Shown: positions 6,899 through 16,801 of the stretch, piece by piece
Layout: every line of letters begins with the position of its first letter
Numbering within the stretch: position 1 is the first letter of the stretch
DNA from: Candidatus Microthrix parvicella Bio17-1
GTDB taxonomy: Bacteria > Actinomycetota > Acidimicrobiia > Acidimicrobiales > Microtrichaceae
Assembly: GCF_000299415.1 (NCBI RefSeq)
Contig: NZ_AMPG01000002.1
Coordinates: 620,001-684,000 of the forward strand
Direction of reading: 5' to 3'
DNA length: 64,000 nt
Notes under the pieces: model-generated
What the model was told of the DNA's origin: nothing
The model's input: only the letters and a program-made list of their open reading frames with translations
The model's database searches: none
Program-made: the position numbers and the translations under genes

Positions 6899-7804
6899 AT
6901 GACGCAGCCAATTGACAGCCAGTCAAACCAGCCGTCGCGTTGCAGCAGGGGAAATACGACTCGATGGAGGCCAAACCCCACTACGGGCCGGTGGGTGGCA
7001 AGACTGATTTTGACTTGCACACTTGCCGTTGGATGTGGTGGAGGAGTCGAGCTTGGCTCCGAGTCCGATGGGGGGCCAACAACAACTCGCGACGTGCGTG
7101 CAGGCGGTCCCACAGTGCCCCCAACGACAGCGACCGCCACCTCGCTTCCAGAGCCGACAAGTTCGACAGGTCCTGATCTGCCAGAAGAAGCGACCGACGT
7201 ATCCGATCCCCCTGAAGCCACCGGGCGTTCCGATTTGCCGGGTGTGTCGGTCGGATTCACCGACGAGGAAGGCTGGACCTATTCGGCGCCCATGTGGCCA
7301 CCGACTGGAGTCCACTCCTGGTCGCTTGACATTTCAAGTTCGCCTCCAGGGAAAGCTCGAGTATCGATTGATTGGGATAAAGGTGATACACCACTCAACG
7401 TAGATCTACCTCCGAACAACCCTGGAAGGGAGGGTGGGCCCCAAGTGTCGGTCGAATGTTGCGGCTTGGTATACGAAGTTGACGAAGGTATAGCCAGCAG
7501 GACGGAGCACTTCTTCGGTGGTGGCCCAGTGTGTTGGCTCACCAACGACGAAACACTGTTTGAGGGCAACGAATATCTATATTGCGCCGCCCAAGGCAAC
7601 TACAATCCTGTCGAGACCGCGGACGAGCACGACCAGGCAGCAGCTCAAGAAATGGTGAATGACATGAACGGTAAAGAGCCGGTTGGCTGGACGTTTTTCA
7701 TGGCTGGGTGCCAGGTGTATATTCCCCTAGATCACAGCGAGACTGGCGAGTGGACCACAATAGATACCGCAGAAGAATGCGATGGCGTCACCGTTGACGA
7801 GTAA
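6899..7804 (+). CDS. Putative lipoprotein, function unknown
   Basis: A 301-residue protein with a lipoprotein signal: ARLILTCTLAVGCGGG has a hydrophobic stretch ending in a lipobox (LAVGC). A Thr/Pro/Ser-rich linker follows (PTVPPTTATATSLPEPTSST) and then a C-terminal domain of about 170 residues with several cysteines (VECCGLVYEV, PVCWLTN, YLYCAAQG, MAGCQVYIP). The start is uncertain: the ATG at 6899 leaves an unusually long n-region, and a GTG at 6995 just before the hydrophobic stretch is plausible. Codon use is looser and GC visibly lower than in its neighbours, suggesting recent arrival. It lies between two helicase copies. No named domain recognised. Confidence 0.65.
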   Translation: MTQPIDSQSNQPSRCSRGNTTRWRPNPTTGRWVARLILTCTLAVGCGGGVELGSESDGGPTTTRDVRAGGPTVPPTTATATSLPEPTSSTGPDLPEEATDVSDPPEATGRSDLPGVSVGFTDEEGWTYSAPMWPPTGVHSWSLDISSSPPGKARVSIDWDKGDTPLNVDLPPNNPGREGGPQVSVECCGLVYEVDEGIASRTEHFFGGGPVCWLTNDETLFEGNEYLYCAAQGNYNPVETADEHDQAAAQEMVNDMNGKEPVGWTFFMAGCQVYIPLDHSETGEWTTIDTAEECDGVTVDE

Positions 7805-7887
7805 CGGCTGCGTGCTGACTTGAACCACCGCACGAGCCAGCCTCGCCGGCAGGAGATCAGTCAAGAACGACTGGGAAGGCTGACCTG

Positions 7888-10053
7888 CTACGGGCCGAGG
7901 AAGCGGCTCGGGGTTCCGGTCCAGGTGATGTAGAGGCCATCACGGGCTCGGGTGGCCGCCACGTACAGCAGGCACTTCTCCATCTCCAGATCCACGGCGT
8001 GCTGCACCGGGTCGGAGTCACGGTCGGTCATCGACCAGGCCAGCGGCACCCTCGCGTCGTCGGCGTCAACCACGATCACCCGCTGATACTCCAAGCCCTT
8101 CATGCGGTGCATCGTGCCCAACCGCACGCCCTCCTGGTTGGGTAGGTCCTTCTGCGGCAGCCGACAGACGGTCACGCCCTGCCCGGTGAGCGCAGCACTG
8201 ACCCGGTCGAGCGATTTTCCGGTTCGGGCGGCGATACCGATCTCGATCGGGTCGATCCCCTCGTCGATCCACGCCCGCACCCGGGCAACAACGGCCTCGT
8301 CGTGCTCGGCGGCAGTGGTGAAGCCGCCCAGCTCGGGCTCGGGCCCCGACCGCAGGCTGTGGTAGCCAGCAAAGGTGTGGGTGTCGCTGCCGCCGTCGAG
8401 ATCGTCGAACCCCGGGCCGGGCTGATCGGCAGACGTGTCGGCCTCGCCCAGCATCGCCAGGCTCCACGACATGATCTCGTGGGTGGTGCGATAGTTCAGC
8501 TTCAACTTGGATGACCGACCCACCACCTTGATGCCCACCTTCGACAACGACGAGCGCCGGTCGTAAATGCGCTGGTGGCTGTCCCCCACGATGAACAGGT
8601 CGTCGGGCCCTTCGGCCACCAACGCCCGCAGCAGACGCCACTGCGTCTCGTGCAGGTCCTGCGCCTCGTCCACCACCACGTGCTGGTAGGGCTTGATGTC
8701 TCGCAGCGCCAGGTAACCGGCGGCGGCCGCCGCCAGCTGTGGGTGTGTCCGGGCACCGGCCTCGTTCAGCGCCCGCTCGAAGTCCTCGATCGCCTTCCAC
8801 ACCTCGGCGCGCTTGCGGCGACTCAGGGGTATCCCCCGCCCGGTCCGGCTGACGACGAAGTAGTCGGCTCGGCTGCGGCAGTCGTTGGCCAACACCACCT
8901 GCTCCCACTCGTTGATCAGGAACTCGCCGGAGAACTCATCGACGATGCCACGATCGAGCACGACTTGCTCGGCCAGCTTCCGGCAGTACTTGCCGTCGGC
9001 GACGCTCGGGGCCTTGCCCTCCGCTTCCTGCACCACCCGATAGGCCAGCTGGTCGACGTTGAGCACGTCCACCACATCCAGCAGGTCCGAGCCACCCAGC
9101 GAGCGCAGGTCGGCCTCGATGGCCTGGGCAAGGTTGCGCGAGAATGTCGTGAACAGGATGGGCTTGCCCACCGGGCGGTCGAGGCGGTCGGCCAGCGCCT
9201 TGGCGCGGTGCATCGCCACCACCGTCTTGCCGGTCCCGGCGCCGCCGGTGACGCGTGCTGGGCCGCTGTAGCTCTCCCGGTACGCCAAGTGCCGCTGGGA
9301 CGGGTGCAGGAACACCCGCCACATCGCCAGCGGCTGGGACAGCATCTTCTGAAGCTCGTCCTGGCCCTCCACCACGTAGAAGCGGGCCATCGAGGCCGGT
9401 GTCTCCAGCGCCGCCACGATGTCGTCGGTGTCCACCTCACCGTGGATGGCGCCGGCCAGGGCCTTGTAGATGTCATCGACGGTGTCGTCGCCGCTGAGGG
9501 CAATGATCGCTTCGGCTTGGCCCTCGGGGAAGTGCCCGATGAGCCCCGAGAGCTGATCCTGCGAAGTGAGCATCATGAGTGCCGGAACCAGCTCAGCCTC
9601 GACGCCAAGGTTGGTGAAGTCCCGCTCTCGTCGGTCGGCGAACAGCCGCTTTGCCTCACCCCCAGACGAGGTGTCAGTGATCTGATTCGCCTTGGAGGTG
9701 ATGGCACCGAGGTCGATGAGCTCGGGAGCCCCCGTGGCCGCATTCACCTTGAACGTGTTGTTCGCCATCCATCGCTCGGCCGCTTCGTGGGGGAGGACGC
9801 GGGTCAACACGAAGGTCTCGCCGTCACCGATGTCCATCACGATGCCTCGGTGGTTTCGGTCGAAGCGGACCGTGCGAGCTTTCGGGTCGGCCGAGCCCTT
9901 GTAGGGCTCCAGGTTCAAGCCCTTGTCACGCCGCAGTTCCTCGGGCGTGAGCTGCGCGAACTTGTGCACGATCTCCTCGAGCTTGCGCTTCATTCGACTC
10001 TCAAGGCGATCGAAGTCTCTGAGGAAGTCAGTCGAGACAGCGAGGCGGGACAT
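7888..10053 (-). CDS. UvrD/Rep-type helicase with RelE-like N-terminal domain
   Basis: A 721-residue superfamily 1 helicase. The Walker A GGAGTGKTVVAMHRAKALAD is near residue 270, motif II VVVDEAQDLHETQWRLLRAL near 460, motif IV LNYRTTHEIM near 520, motif V GTMHRMKGLEYQRVIVVDAD near 645 and motif VI LYVAATRARDGLYITW near 695. The first ~110 residues (FLRDFDRLESRMKRKLEEIV, then HRGIVMDIGDGETFVLTRVL) look like a RelE/ParE toxin fold, an architecture I know from other actinobacterial helicases of this type. The ATG at 10053 overlaps the stop of the upstream giant helicase by one base (TGATG), so the two are coupled and probably act together. Two decayed copies of its 3' end lie further left. Confidence 0.88.
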   Translation of the reverse strand: MSRLAVSTDFLRDFDRLESRMKRKLEEIVHKFAQLTPEELRRDKGLNLEPYKGSADPKARTVRFDRNHRGIVMDIGDGETFVLTRVLPHEAAERWMANNTFKVNAATGAPELIDLGAITSKANQITDTSSGGEAKRLFADRRERDFTNLGVEAELVPALMMLTSQDQLSGLIGHFPEGQAEAIIALSGDDTVDDIYKALAGAIHGEVDTDDIVAALETPASMARFYVVEGQDELQKMLSQPLAMWRVFLHPSQRHLAYRESYSGPARVTGGAGTGKTVVAMHRAKALADRLDRPVGKPILFTTFSRNLAQAIEADLRSLGGSDLLDVVDVLNVDQLAYRVVQEAEGKAPSVADGKYCRKLAEQVVLDRGIVDEFSGEFLINEWEQVVLANDCRSRADYFVVSRTGRGIPLSRRKRAEVWKAIEDFERALNEAGARTHPQLAAAAAGYLALRDIKPYQHVVVDEAQDLHETQWRLLRALVAEGPDDLFIVGDSHQRIYDRRSSLSKVGIKVVGRSSKLKLNYRTTHEIMSWSLAMLGEADTSADQPGPGFDDLDGGSDTHTFAGYHSLRSGPEPELGGFTTAAEHDEAVVARVRAWIDEGIDPIEIGIAARTGKSLDRVSAALTGQGVTVCRLPQKDLPNQEGVRLGTMHRMKGLEYQRVIVVDADDARVPLAWSMTDRDSDPVQHAVDLEMEKCLLYVAATRARDGLYITWTGTPSRFLGP

Positions 10054-13000
10054 CAGTTCGTTCCTTCCAGAGCAGCGAGCAGCGACTCGGGCGTCCAGCC
10101 GTCGGCCGGGCGCAGGTCCCAGCCAGCAGTCCCCGGATCCTCGCCGTCGGCGCCCAACACGCCCATCTTGGCGGCCGACCACGCGGCCTCCACCGGAATG
10201 CCGCCCAGCTCCTCCCCCGCCACAAAGTCGGGGGCCCCAAGCGCCAGCGCTGCTTCGACCAGATCCTTCACGCCATCATCTTCCAACAGGTCGAGCTCCT
10301 CGACCATCTCGTCGGAAATGCCCGGCGCCGCGGCGCCGTCATCCGTCAGGGCAACTGGCGCCAGAGCGGAATCAACCTCGTCGGCCATCGACTCGTCGTC
10401 GGCGTGGGCAAGCGCCACCAGCCAGTGGTCTTCAAGCGGCAGGTCGTCGGCGTCGGAGGTGGCCGACACGATGCCGTGGCGGCCGGGACCACTGATGAAC
10501 TGGATGACGTTGGCCCACTGGGCCCAATCTCGCCATCGACCCCGATGATTGGGGTCGGTCAGGTCGCGATCGGTATCGGGCAACGCCGACACCACGGTCC
10601 ATCGCTCGTCGTGCTCCCGACCAGCCCGGGCGTCGAACAGGATCGTCATGCCCAGCCCGTTGGTGGTCTCATGTCGAGCCGCATAGGCAACACGCTCCAC
10701 GTCGCCACTGGGCCACACCGGGGTCAGCCCCGCAGCGGCGCGCCGCAGGAACGCCTCGCCATCTGCGACGTCCAAGTCCCCGCGCTGTTTGCCAGAAGCG
10801 GCGACCAGACCGCCGACTGCCGACCGGGCCAACTGACTCCACTCGGCCGTGTTGGGACGGGCAAGGAAGTCCAGCAACAGCGCCATCGGGTTCTGGTTCA
10901 GCGCGTCGATCTCATAGAGCCCGCCCCGGCCGTGCTGCAGCTTCTGGCCATTGCGGCGGGCCTCGCCGCCCACGATCACGCGGGCGGCCGCCTCGGTTGG
11001 GGGCGACACCAGTGCCGACTTGTGGAACGCGTCCACGTCGTCCCAGGTGAGATTCCACACCAGGTGGCCCTCGTTGCGTAGCCCTCGCCGTTTGGCCGCA
11101 TCGGCGGCAATGTTGTTCAGGTCGGTGGAGGCGTGAAACTGGAACCCGTCCAGGAACACGGCGATCTTCTGGCCCCGGTCGTCCATCCGGGTAATCAGAA
11201 AGTCGGGCAACACGCTGGGGCTGGTGCTCAGCCCCTCCTGCTCCTCGATGCGGTAGCGGGTGCGCAGCCCGCCGACGTCGAGGCGCAGCTCGAACGCCCG
11301 ATACCTGCCGGTGCCCGGCACGTCGGTGATCGAGATGTTCTCGTCGTCGACGTTGGTCGTCCACGACTGCAGCGCCGCCTTGAAGCGCCGCTCCAGCTCG
11401 GACTCCTCCACCTTGCCGATCTCGATCTCGGCCACGCTGGCCACCGACCGGGGTTCCCACGCACCCAGCAGGTCGTCGAGCACCTCCAACGCCAGGTCGC
11501 GGGCCAGGTCGTATTCGTTTCGGTCCACCACGCCCAGCAGGCAGCGGTGACACGCCTGGCGACCCTCGATGCTGCACGGGCAATGAGCGATCACCTCGCG
11601 GGCGTGCTCGAGGATCGTGCGCACCCGGTCCGGCTCGGCCAGCCGGGCCAGGTAGCCGGTGCCGCCGGGAACCGAGTCGAACAGCATCAGATACCGGCGC
11701 CGCCCCTGCCCGGCCGCGTTGGGCGCATCGGTCAGCGCCACCTCCAGGTGGCTTGGGTCGCCACCGAAGTCGGCCCGCAGCCCCAGCAGCAGCGCACCCT
11801 TAAACGAGGCCAGCCGCTCCCCCACCTCAAACATCGAGACGGGCAACAGCATGCGCACCGACTCGGTGTTGAGCTCGTGGTAGAGCACCACCTGTTGCCA
11901 CTGCTCGGTGTTCTTGCCGGATCGCACCGTGCACCAGCCCTGGTGCAGCCGCTCAAAGGCGGTGTCGGGCGTCCGTTGCCGCACGTCGCGCACCGCCCCG
12001 CAGAACGCACACACGGTGAACCCGGTGACGTGATGAGCGTTGCCCGCAATGCTGCGCTTCTCGCCGCTGTGTTCGGCGAACCCCAGGTTGATCGTGCGGA
12101 AGTGGGTGCCCCCGGCAAACTCGGCGCCAAACGCCTTGTCGGCCAGCGTCCACGCCCCTTCGATGCGCTGGGGGTCGACGTCCACGCACAGCACGTCGTT
12201 GTAGCGCTCGCGTCGCCGTTGGTCGCTCTCGTCGTACACCCGAGCACCTTCCTCCGAACCGGAGGCGTAGCTGCGCTTCAGCCGCAGCATCTGGTGCTTG
12301 GCGCCGGTGTCGGCGATGGCCTTGCTGCGGCACCGCACACATTCGGCGGGCGCCGAGCCTTCGTCGATGGCGCCGTACCCGCAGTCCGGGCACAGCCGCC
12401 AGGTCTCATAGGCCGGTGCGTCGGCGGTGCCGATCTCCAGCGCGTCGATCACGTGGCGATGCCCGGCGGCGTAGAAGCTGTTGCCGGGCGCCAGCTCGAT
12501 GATGCCCCGCCGCCCTCCCCGCTGATACTCCACCACCTCGGTGTGGAAGTCGCCCGATTCGTCGCGGCTCCACATGGACGCGTCGAGGGTGATCGTGTCG
12601 TCCAGCAGCATGAAGTTGGGCAGCAGCCGCAGACGTTCGAGGCCCGACAGCGAGTATTCGTCGCGGTGCTCGTTCAGCAGCAACCTCACGGCCGAGCGTT
12701 GGCCGTACAGGTCGGACAGCTTCTGTTCGTCGTCCTCGGTGCGGCCTGCCTGGCCCTCCAGCCGGTCGGCGGCGGCGGTCAGGCGCTTGATCCGTTTCGA
12801 CAGGTCGTCCTGGTGTTCGGTCCAGGTGTCCACCGCCTCCTTCACCTGGGCTTCGATCCCGGCGGAGGCAAACTCCCGCAACGAGTCCCGACTGCGCTCA
12901 GACAGCGACTCGCCGAACAGATCCAGAAACGCGTCGACGTGCGACGCGTCGTTCACCGACGCGTCGATCACGGCCCGCAAAAACGAGCCCGTATCCAGGG

Positions 13001-16000
13001 CCTTCTTCATCAGCTTGCTGATGCGGCGGGGCAACAGCGGCGCTTCGATGGCGCCGTCGGCGGTGCGGTCCACCAAGTAGGCGATGTATTGGCGTCGCAG
13101 GATCTCGGTGGCGTCCAGGTAGCAGTTGGGTGGCCGCACGTCCCCGGCCAGCATCGCCTCGGGGTCGGCCAGGTAGTAGAGGCCGTGGGTGTCGGTGGGG
13201 ACGAAGGTGGTCACCAGCGAATTGCCGCTGGAGCGGCCCGAGCGCCCCACCCGTTGGATGTAGCTCGCCGGGGTGCGGGGCACCGAGGTGAGCATCACCG
13301 AGCTGAGGTCGCCGATGTCGATGCCCATCTCCAGGGTGGGCGTGGCGGTCAGCACGTTGGGGGCGTCGGGTGCGGTGCCCGCCTTGAACGCCGCCTCCAG
13401 GTCTTCCCGGGGCGCCCGCTTCAGCAGGCCGGTGTGTTCGCCGGTGACCACCCGGGTCACCCGACCGTTGCGATACAGGTCGCGGTAGTAGTTCACCGGC
13501 CGGGGAATGGCCCGCTCGAACGATCCCCCGCACCGATACCGCAGGCACGGCGTGCCCACCCACTCGTCCAACAGCTCGGGCGGCGCCACGTGCAGATGCC
13601 CACACATTGCACAGCGGACCGCATTGGGGGTCAGCGCAACGTCCGAGTCGACGTCTAGGTCCAGCGACTCTTCGTCCACCACGTCGCTCACCAGCACCGA
13701 GCGCCGGTCGATGCCGTACACGGTGTGCCCCGACACCTTCCGGGCCACCACGGCCTCGGTTTCGGCGGCCAGCAGCGCCATGGTGAACATGTTGAGGTCG
13801 CGTCCCACCTGCGCCGTGACCCCAAGCGAACGCATCGCCCAGTCGACCACCCAGGTCGGGTTGGTCGACAGCGCTTGCAGCGAGTCGAGGTCGCCCTTGG
13901 GCTTCGTCGTGAAGAACGCCGGCCGCCCCCGGTCGGGCGTAAACGGCGGCAGCCCGTCAGGGCGCCCTCCCCAAATGAACCACTGCGAGCCGCCGTCGTC
14001 CACAAACGGCTCCAGCAGCGAGTTCATCAACCCTCCGCGCAGCCGCAGGCGCTCCACCAGCCCTCGAACGTAGGTCACCACCGCCAACGCGTCGGCCGAC
14101 GAGCCAACGACGCGTTGCAGCTCCTCGCCCACCACCCCGGCCCAGTGGTCCAGGTCGGCCACCGCCACCCGGGCCGACGCCGCCCGGGACAGCTCCAACG
14201 TGCGGCCGACCCGCGCGCGCAGCCCAAACTCCAGGTCGGCCTCAAAGCCCAGCCGGGCGGCCAGCAGGTCGCGTGCCCGGGGCGACGGGGTGTCGGTCCA
14301 CACGGTTCGCACCACCGGATGGCGCAACAGGTCGGGCGGCACCAGCGAGAACAGATCGCGCGGGTTGGTTGCGCTGTCGATCAGCGCCGTGCCCAGGTCG
14401 GCCACCGACAGCTCACCGGCGTCGGCCAACGCCTGGCTCATCAGCGCCCGCAGGTTGAAGCGGTGGGTGCGCCCACCAAAGAACGACGCCCGGTGCGAGG
14501 CGTCCTGCACCGAGTCCGTGAAGGCCAGCAGCTTCTGCTCGTGACCCTTCAGGTGGTTCGAGCCAAACAGTGCGTTAATCGACACCGACGCCAGGCTGGC
14601 CACCGCCAGACCCAGAAAGCGGATGCCGTCGCGCTCCCCACACCCCGGGCATCGGCTCTGTCGTGCGGCGTCCTCGCCGTCGGTCACCAACACCGGAAGC
14701 GAACCCTCGGACGGATCGTCGGCCAGCGTCCGGTCGGACGGCGAGAACCAGCGCACCAACTCGTCGGCGGCGTTGCCCAGCAGCATCGTGCGTACCAGCG
14801 GCGAGCGCTGCATCGAGCTGCGGTAGATGTGGTTGGGGTTCACCCCCAACGCATCGCTGGTCTCCGAAGCAATCGCCATCCACCCCGACATGCCGCACCG
14901 GCGGCAGTAGGTCGACGGCAACTCCAGCGCATCGCCGTGTACCGGCCCGTCCTCGGTCACCAGCGCGGCGGAGTCCCGCCACCGAAACGACGGCTCCATG
15001 TCCACGGTCCGCAGCAGTCGCGACATCTCGCGGATCCACAGCTGAATCTCCACCCCAAACAGCGGCACCGGTCCGGCGGCGCCGCGGCGCCGCGCCTCGG
15101 ACAGCAGCCACAGGTATTGGGCGAGCGCACGTTCTACCGATTCGGGATCCACCTGGTAGGTCCGCCCCCACTGGGGTGCCCGCTCCAAGATCTCCTTCAC
15201 CGCCGACGGCCACGAACGAGGTCGCTCTCCGACGGCTACCAACACAGCACGGGTCAGCGGGTGCGCCAACAGCTTGTCGCCCAGCAACACCCGGGTGTCG
15301 GCCGCGTCGACATCATCCGCATCAAGGCCGAATAGCGGCGACGTCTGGTCACCATCCGGGTCGACGCAGAACGCAACGGCAACGTCGTCCAGGTCCCGCA
15401 ACAACGCAACCTCGGCGGCATCAGGGATCGGCAACCTGAAGTCCACCGGCTTGCACGCCTCGTCCACGGTCTGGCGGGTCTCGCCGATCACCGACTCCGG
15501 TGGAAACTCAACGCCGAACACCTTGCTGGCGAACTCAGCCAGCTCCGTGCTAGCGGTCTCGCCCGTACCCAACGTCGCCGAGGTCGCCACCGGGGTGGCG
15601 CCACCCAGCGGACGGCCAGGCTCGGCCATGCCCAACGTGGCGCCCAAACGTCGCAGCAGCATCGCCACGTCGGTCCCCTGCGCGCCGTCGTAGGTGTGGA
15701 ACTCATCAAGCACCACGTACCGAAGCATCTCGGCGGCGTTCGCCGCCCACAGCGGCCGGTCCTCGCCCCGAAGCAGCAAGAAGTCAAGCATTTTGTAATT
15801 GGTCAACAAGATGTCGGGCGGATCGGCCCGGATCGCCTCCCGTTTGTCGATCAGGTGATCAGGCCCCATCGACGAGTGTCGTCCGGCCTCACCGACGTAG
15901 AGCCCAGCCGTCAGCCCGGCTAGCCGAGTCTCGCTCGCGATCGTCTCGGCGATACGCCCCGCCTGGTCCGATGCCAGCGCGTTCATCGGGTAAAGGACCA

Positions 16001-16400
16001 GCGCCTTGATGCCCTTCTGACCCTCGTCCCGCATCCGGGCGCAGTGATCCAACATCGGGTAGAGGAAGCACTCGGTCTTGCCCGAACCGGTGCCCGTGGT
16101 GACCAGCGTCGGCTCCGGGTCGTGCCCGTTGCCGCTGGTCAGCCGAGCGAACGAGGCTGCCTGGTGTGCGTAGGGAGTGAAGTCGTGGGGCAGCCACTCC
16201 AGCGGTGGCTGCCAGTCGGAGCCCGCTTGCTGAAATGGTGAGCGCACCCGCAGGTACGGCCCTCGGAAGATCCCTTCCCCCGCTTCGGTCAGGAAGTCCG
16301 ACAGCGCGTCTCGGGTGTCGTCATCGCTCAGCGCAAATGTCGTCGCCAAGTACTCAACCAACGACTGGCGAATCTCCGTGACAACCAGCGAAGGGATCAT
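10053..16400 (-). CDS. Giant helicase-DUF1998-nuclease fusion (DrmA/DrmB-like)
   Basis: A 2115-residue protein. The DEAD/DEAH-type helicase core has Walker A TGTGSGKTECFLYPML near residue 100, motif II LDEFHTYDGAQGTD near 235 and motif VI IQRVGRSGRSSGN near 1055. Many cysteine pairs follow (CRRCGMSGW, CPGCGERDG, CAMCGH, CPDCGYG with CVRCRSKA, CAFCGAV), fitting zinc ribbons. The MrfA/DUF1998 signature is at about 1560-1640 (FDSVPGGTGYLARLAEPDRV, then CPCSIEGRQACHRCLLGVVD). A segment near 1735-1780 (VLPDFLITRM, IAVFLDGFQFHAS, KRRGLRNEGHLVWNLTWDD) resembles Vsr/DUF559-type PD-(D/E)XK nucleases. In DISARM the helicase (DrmA) and DUF1998 protein (DrmB) are separate genes; here they appear fused, with a nuclease. 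Coupled to the UvrD-type gene downstream. Confidence 0.85.
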   Translation of the reverse strand: MIPSLVVTEIRQSLVEYLATTFALSDDDTRDALSDFLTEAGEGIFRGPYLRVRSPFQQAGSDWQPPLEWLPHDFTPYAHQAASFARLTSGNGHDPEPTLVTTGTGSGKTECFLYPMLDHCARMRDEGQKGIKALVLYPMNALASDQAGRIAETIASETRLAGLTAGLYVGEAGRHSSMGPDHLIDKREAIRADPPDILLTNYKMLDFLLLRGEDRPLWAANAAEMLRYVVLDEFHTYDGAQGTDVAMLLRRLGATLGMAEPGRPLGGATPVATSATLGTGETASTELAEFASKVFGVEFPPESVIGETRQTVDEACKPVDFRLPIPDAAEVALLRDLDDVAVAFCVDPDGDQTSPLFGLDADDVDAADTRVLLGDKLLAHPLTRAVLVAVGERPRSWPSAVKEILERAPQWGRTYQVDPESVERALAQYLWLLSEARRRGAAGPVPLFGVEIQLWIREMSRLLRTVDMEPSFRWRDSAALVTEDGPVHGDALELPSTYCRRCGMSGWMAIASETSDALGVNPNHIYRSSMQRSPLVRTMLLGNAADELVRWFSPSDRTLADDPSEGSLPVLVTDGEDAARQSRCPGCGERDGIRFLGLAVASLASVSINALFGSNHLKGHEQKLLAFTDSVQDASHRASFFGGRTHRFNLRALMSQALADAGELSVADLGTALIDSATNPRDLFSLVPPDLLRHPVVRTVWTDTPSPRARDLLAARLGFEADLEFGLRARVGRTLELSRAASARVAVADLDHWAGVVGEELQRVVGSSADALAVVTYVRGLVERLRLRGGLMNSLLEPFVDDGGSQWFIWGGRPDGLPPFTPDRGRPAFFTTKPKGDLDSLQALSTNPTWVVDWAMRSLGVTAQVGRDLNMFTMALLAAETEAVVARKVSGHTVYGIDRRSVLVSDVVDEESLDLDVDSDVALTPNAVRCAMCGHLHVAPPELLDEWVGTPCLRYRCGGSFERAIPRPVNYYRDLYRNGRVTRVVTGEHTGLLKRAPREDLEAAFKAGTAPDAPNVLTATPTLEMGIDIGDLSSVMLTSVPRTPASYIQRVGRSGRSSGNSLVTTFVPTDTHGLYYLADPEAMLAGDVRPPNCYLDATEILRRQYIAYLVDRTADGAIEAPLLPRRISKLMKKALDTGSFLRAVIDASVNDASHVDAFLDLFGESLSERSRDSLREFASAGIEAQVKEAVDTWTEHQDDLSKRIKRLTAAADRLEGQAGRTEDDEQKLSDLYGQRSAVRLLLNEHRDEYSLSGLERLRLLPNFMLLDDTITLDASMWSRDESGDFHTEVVEYQRGGRRGIIELAPGNSFYAAGHRHVIDALEIGTADAPAYETWRLCPDCGYGAIDEGSAPAECVRCRSKAIADTGAKHQMLRLKRSYASGSEEGARVYDESDQRRRERYNDVLCVDVDPQRIEGAWTLADKAFGAEFAGGTHFRTINLGFAEHSGEKRSIAGNAHHVTGFTVCAFCGAVRDVRQRTPDTAFERLHQGWCTVRSGKNTEQWQQVVLYHELNTESVRMLLPVSMFEVGERLASFKGALLLGLRADFGGDPSHLEVALTDAPNAAGQGRRRYLMLFDSVPGGTGYLARLAEPDRVRTILEHAREVIAHCPCSIEGRQACHRCLLGVVDRNEYDLARDLALEVLDDLLGAWEPRSVASVAEIEIGKVEESELERRFKAALQSWTTNVDDENISITDVPGTGRYRAFELRLDVGGLRTRYRIEEQEGLSTSPSVLPDFLITRMDDRGQKIAVFLDGFQFHASTDLNNIAADAAKRRGLRNEGHLVWNLTWDDVDAFHKSALVSPPTEAAARVIVGGEARRNGQKLQHGRGGLYEIDALNQNPMALLLDFLARPNTAEWSQLARSAVGGLVAASGKQRGDLDVADGEAFLRRAAAGLTPVWPSGDVERVAYAARHETTNGLGMTILFDARAGREHDERWTVVSALPDTDRDLTDPNHRGRWRDWAQWANVIQFISGPGRHGIVSATSDADDLPLEDHWLVALAHADDESMADEVDSALAPVALTDDGAAAPGISDEMVEELDLLEDDGVKDLVEAALALGAPDFVAGEELGGIPVEAAWSAAKMGVLGADGEDPGTAGWDLRPADGWTPESLLAALEGTN

Positions 16401-16502
16401 TGGTCGCGGACAGCCCCTATCGATGGCAGGTCGAGAATTCCCTTGAAGTCAACGACGGAACGCATCGACATCATTCTGGCACTGAACGATGGCAGCGATC
16501 AG

Positions 16503-16621
16503 TCCACGTCGCGCGACTTCGGGACCGCCATTCAAGGCCCGAGATCGTTAGCTGCGCTGGCCCGGGGCCGTAGCAGCTATGCCCCGGCCTTGCCTGCGCC
16601 CACGAAGTCGCGCGACGTGGA
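16503..16621. repeat. Long nested dyad: 19-bp perfect inverted repeat
   Basis: Arms TCCACGTCGCGCGACTTCG (16503-16521) and its exact reverse complement (16603-16621) flank 81 bp. Each arm contains the palindrome GTCGCGCGAC. Inside lie further inverted arms TAGCTGC (16549-16555) and GCAGCTA (16573-16579) around a GGCCC/GGGCC core, so the whole 119 bp can fold as nested hairpins. It sits upstream of the giant helicase gene, in the 400-bp stretch 16401-16800 that otherwise has no convincing gene. It could be a pair of operators, a MITE-like element or a cruciform signal. Confidence 0.7.
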
Positions 16622-16801
16622 ATTGCTCGACTGGACTACGGCCGCTCGCTGGCGTCGACTGTGAGTTCTTGGAGGCCTCACTTCGAGTCCTGAACAAATA
16701 ACGTATGGCTCCGACCGCAACAAATCGATGGCAGCCCGTCTCTCCTTCGCCGCCAAACGAAGGTTAAGTCTGGTAAGGAAGGAAATCAGTCCGCTGGCCA
16801 T
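16577..16801 (-). CDS. Small ORF coupled to the membrane protein gene (doubtful)
   Basis: A possible 74-residue protein whose ATG overlaps the stop of the 587-residue membrane protein gene (TGATG). The first ~35 residues (MASGLISFLTRLNLRLAAKE) look protein-like, but the rest runs through one arm of the inverted repeat and has no recognisable pattern. The coupling is the only support; it may be a remnant. Confidence 0.25.
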   Translation of the reverse strand: MASGLISFLTRLNLRLAAKERRAAIDLLRSEPYVICSGLEVRPPRTHSRRQRAAVVQSSNSTSRDFVGAGKAGA

